In this document: piece after piece, positions 63,065 through 64,000 of the stretch | Numbering within the stretch: position 1 is the stretch's first letter | Layout: every line of letters starts with the position of its first letter | DNA from: an uncultured Alsobacter sp. | GTDB taxonomy: Bacteria > Pseudomonadota > Alphaproteobacteria > Rhizobiales > Beijerinckiaceae | Length of the DNA stretch: 64,000 nucleotides | Assembly (NCBI RefSeq): GCF_945952055.1 | Contig: NZ_CAMFHB010000010.1 | Location: forward strand, 62,001 to 126,000 | Direction: 5' to 3' | Made by a program: the position numbers and the translations under genes | Notes under the pieces: generated by a model | Told to the model about the DNA's origin: nothing | Databases searched by the model: none | The model's input: only the letters and a program-made list of their open reading frames with translations

Positions 63065-64000
63065 TCAAGGCTTGCGCAGGCGAGCCCGGTTGTCGTGGAA
63101 CGCGGCGCCGCCGAAGGGAGCCGGGGAATCCGCCCCCGTCAGGTGGTTGATGCCCTTGCCGTCGGGGTAGAAGCGGTCGGGCCAGATCGATTCCGCGATG
63201 AGGACGCCGCGGCGCACGCCGGCGAAGTGGCGCGCGTGCAGGCGAACGCTGCCCCTCTCGTTCTCCAACATCACCAGGTCTCCGTCGGCGATGCCGAGCT
63301 CCGCGGCGTCCGCGGGGTGCACCATGACGCTGGGCCTCGCCTCGCGGCCCAGCGAGGAGGGGGTTTCGGTGAAGGTCGAGTTCAGGAAGTTGCGCGCCGG
63401 GCTCGTGGCGAGGCGGAAGGGATAGTCGGCCGTCGCATCCTCGATCACCGCCCAGTGGTCGGGCAGCGTCGGCATCTGGTCCGCCGGCCCCATGAGGCCG
63501 TCATTGGCGAAGGGCACCTTGGGCCACTCGGGCCTGAAGCGGAACTTGCCGTCCGGCCAGGCGAAGCCGTCCAGGTAGTGCGACTGGCGGAACGACGGCT
63601 GGCAGTCGAGGAATTTCGCCTCGTCGAGTTCGGCCAGCGTGCCCCAGCCGGAGTTCTGCAGCGTCCAGTCGATGATCTCGCGGGGGCTCATGGCGAAGCC
63701 CCTGTGCCGCGCGCCCACCCGCTCGGCGATCGCGCAGATCACCTCGTGGTTGGACCGGCACTCGCCGGGCGGATCGACGAGCTTCGGACCCAGCCCGATA
63801 TATTGGTGCCCGCCGCCCTGATAGATGTCGTCGTGCTCGGTGAACATGGTCGCCGGAAGGACCACGTCGGCGAGCCGCGCGGTCTCCGTCATGGTCTGCT
63901 CGTGCACGCAGACGAAGAGGTCGTCGCGCAGGAAGCCCTGCTTCACCAGTCCCTGTTCCGGTGCCACGGAGGCGGGGTTGGTGCTCTGGACGAGCAAAGC
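63065..64000 (-). CDS. Molybdopterin-dependent oxidoreductase, C-terminal part (5' truncated by window)
   Basis: The frame is open to base 64000; about 312 C-terminal residues are seen. They fit the catalytic subunit of the DMSO reductase superfamily: 'SNPASVAPEQGLVKQGF' region, 'TMTETARLADVVLPATMFTE', and the C-terminal molydopterin-dinucleotide-binding domain ('ARPSVMVHPADAAELGIADG', 'DLVMLENERGSVRLHAR'). The Mo-ligand and any [4Fe-4S] domain lie outside the window, so the substrate (formate, biotin sulfoxide, nitrate or other) cannot be told. Confidence 0.85.
   Translation of the reverse strand, partial: ALLVQSTNPASVAPEQGLVKQGFLRDDLFVCVHEQTMTETARLADVVLPATMFTEHDDIYQGGGHQYIGLGPKLVDPPGECRSNHEVICAIAERVGARHRGFAMSPREIIDWTLQNSGWGTLAELDEAKFLDCQPSFRQSHYLDGFAWPDGKFRFRPEWPKVPFANDGLMGPADQMPTLPDHWAVIEDATADYPFRLATSPARNFLNSTFTETPSSLGREARPSVMVHPADAAELGIADGDLVMLENERGSVRLHARHFAGVRRGVLIAESIWPDRFYPDGKGINHLTGADSPAPFGGAAFHDNRARLRKP

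Overview
The window reads as chromosomal DNA of a high-GC alphaproteobacterium, most likely of the order Hyphomicrobiales (Rhizobiales). The main pointers are an ExoR-type Sel1-repeat protein, an OpgG/OpgH pair for periplasmic glucans, DUF4864 and DUF6719 proteins, a transglutaminase-like cysteine peptidase, a TadG-like protein with a von Willebrand domain, and dispersed intergenic palindromes of a kind common in this order. I found no insertion sequence, prophage, plasmid backbone or CRISPR array. The genus cannot be fixed from the sequence alone.

Layout. 1-3.9 kb: end of a LysR regulator, an MFS transporter and two tandem cysteine amidohydrolases, closed by a 12-bp-stem hairpin. 4.0-10 kb: two Crp/Fnr-family regulators that lack the cyclic-nucleotide pocket, an SbmA/BacA-like ABC exporter, a decayed fumarylacetoacetase-like protein, an HD phosphohydrolase and two small proteins. 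10-15 kb: MFS and EamA transporters, a cation/proton antiporter with a fused cyclic-nucleotide-binding domain, and a transglutaminase-like peptidase. 15-17 kb: a secreted, highly repetitive Gly/Asn/Ser-rich protein with a textbook terminator. 18-22 kb: a signalling operon (response regulator with a degenerate HD-GYP domain, cysteine-free molybdopterin-fold periplasmic protein, hybrid histidine kinase). 22-29 kb: a GntR-controlled carbohydrate operon (esterase, binding protein, two permeases, TIM-barrel isomerase, Gfo/Idh dehydrogenase) without its own ATPase. 29.5-35 kb: an oligopeptide ABC operon. 35-41.6 kb: a putative papain-like/peptidoglycan-binding protein, a LysM/BON protein, an alpha/beta hydrolase, a class III adenylate cyclase, a TadG-like protein, three small genes and tRNA-Lys. 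41.9-45.7 kb: opgG-opgH. 46-49.5 kb: glmU and glmS. 49.7-56.3 kb: a kinase, SDR, FrcBCA-type ABC importer and nucleoside hydrolase cluster. 56.5-64 kb: DUF502, recG, exoR, xth, a DHFR-like protein, a small secreted protein and the end of a molybdopterin oxidoreductase.

Themes. Several genes are enzyme folds that have lost their catalytic residues: the HD-GYP domain, the Moco domain and the fumarylacetoacetase-like protein. An intergenic palindromic repeat of about 90 bp occurs six times plus one half copy. Two copies lie exactly between a substrate-binding-protein gene and its permease gene; the third binding-protein gene is followed by a different strong hairpin. The most novel-looking items are the degenerate-enzyme signalling operon (18.2-22.0 kb) and the papain-like protein with a peptidoglycan-binding tail (35.1 kb). 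Functions given without a gene symbol are family-level inferences from reading the translations.
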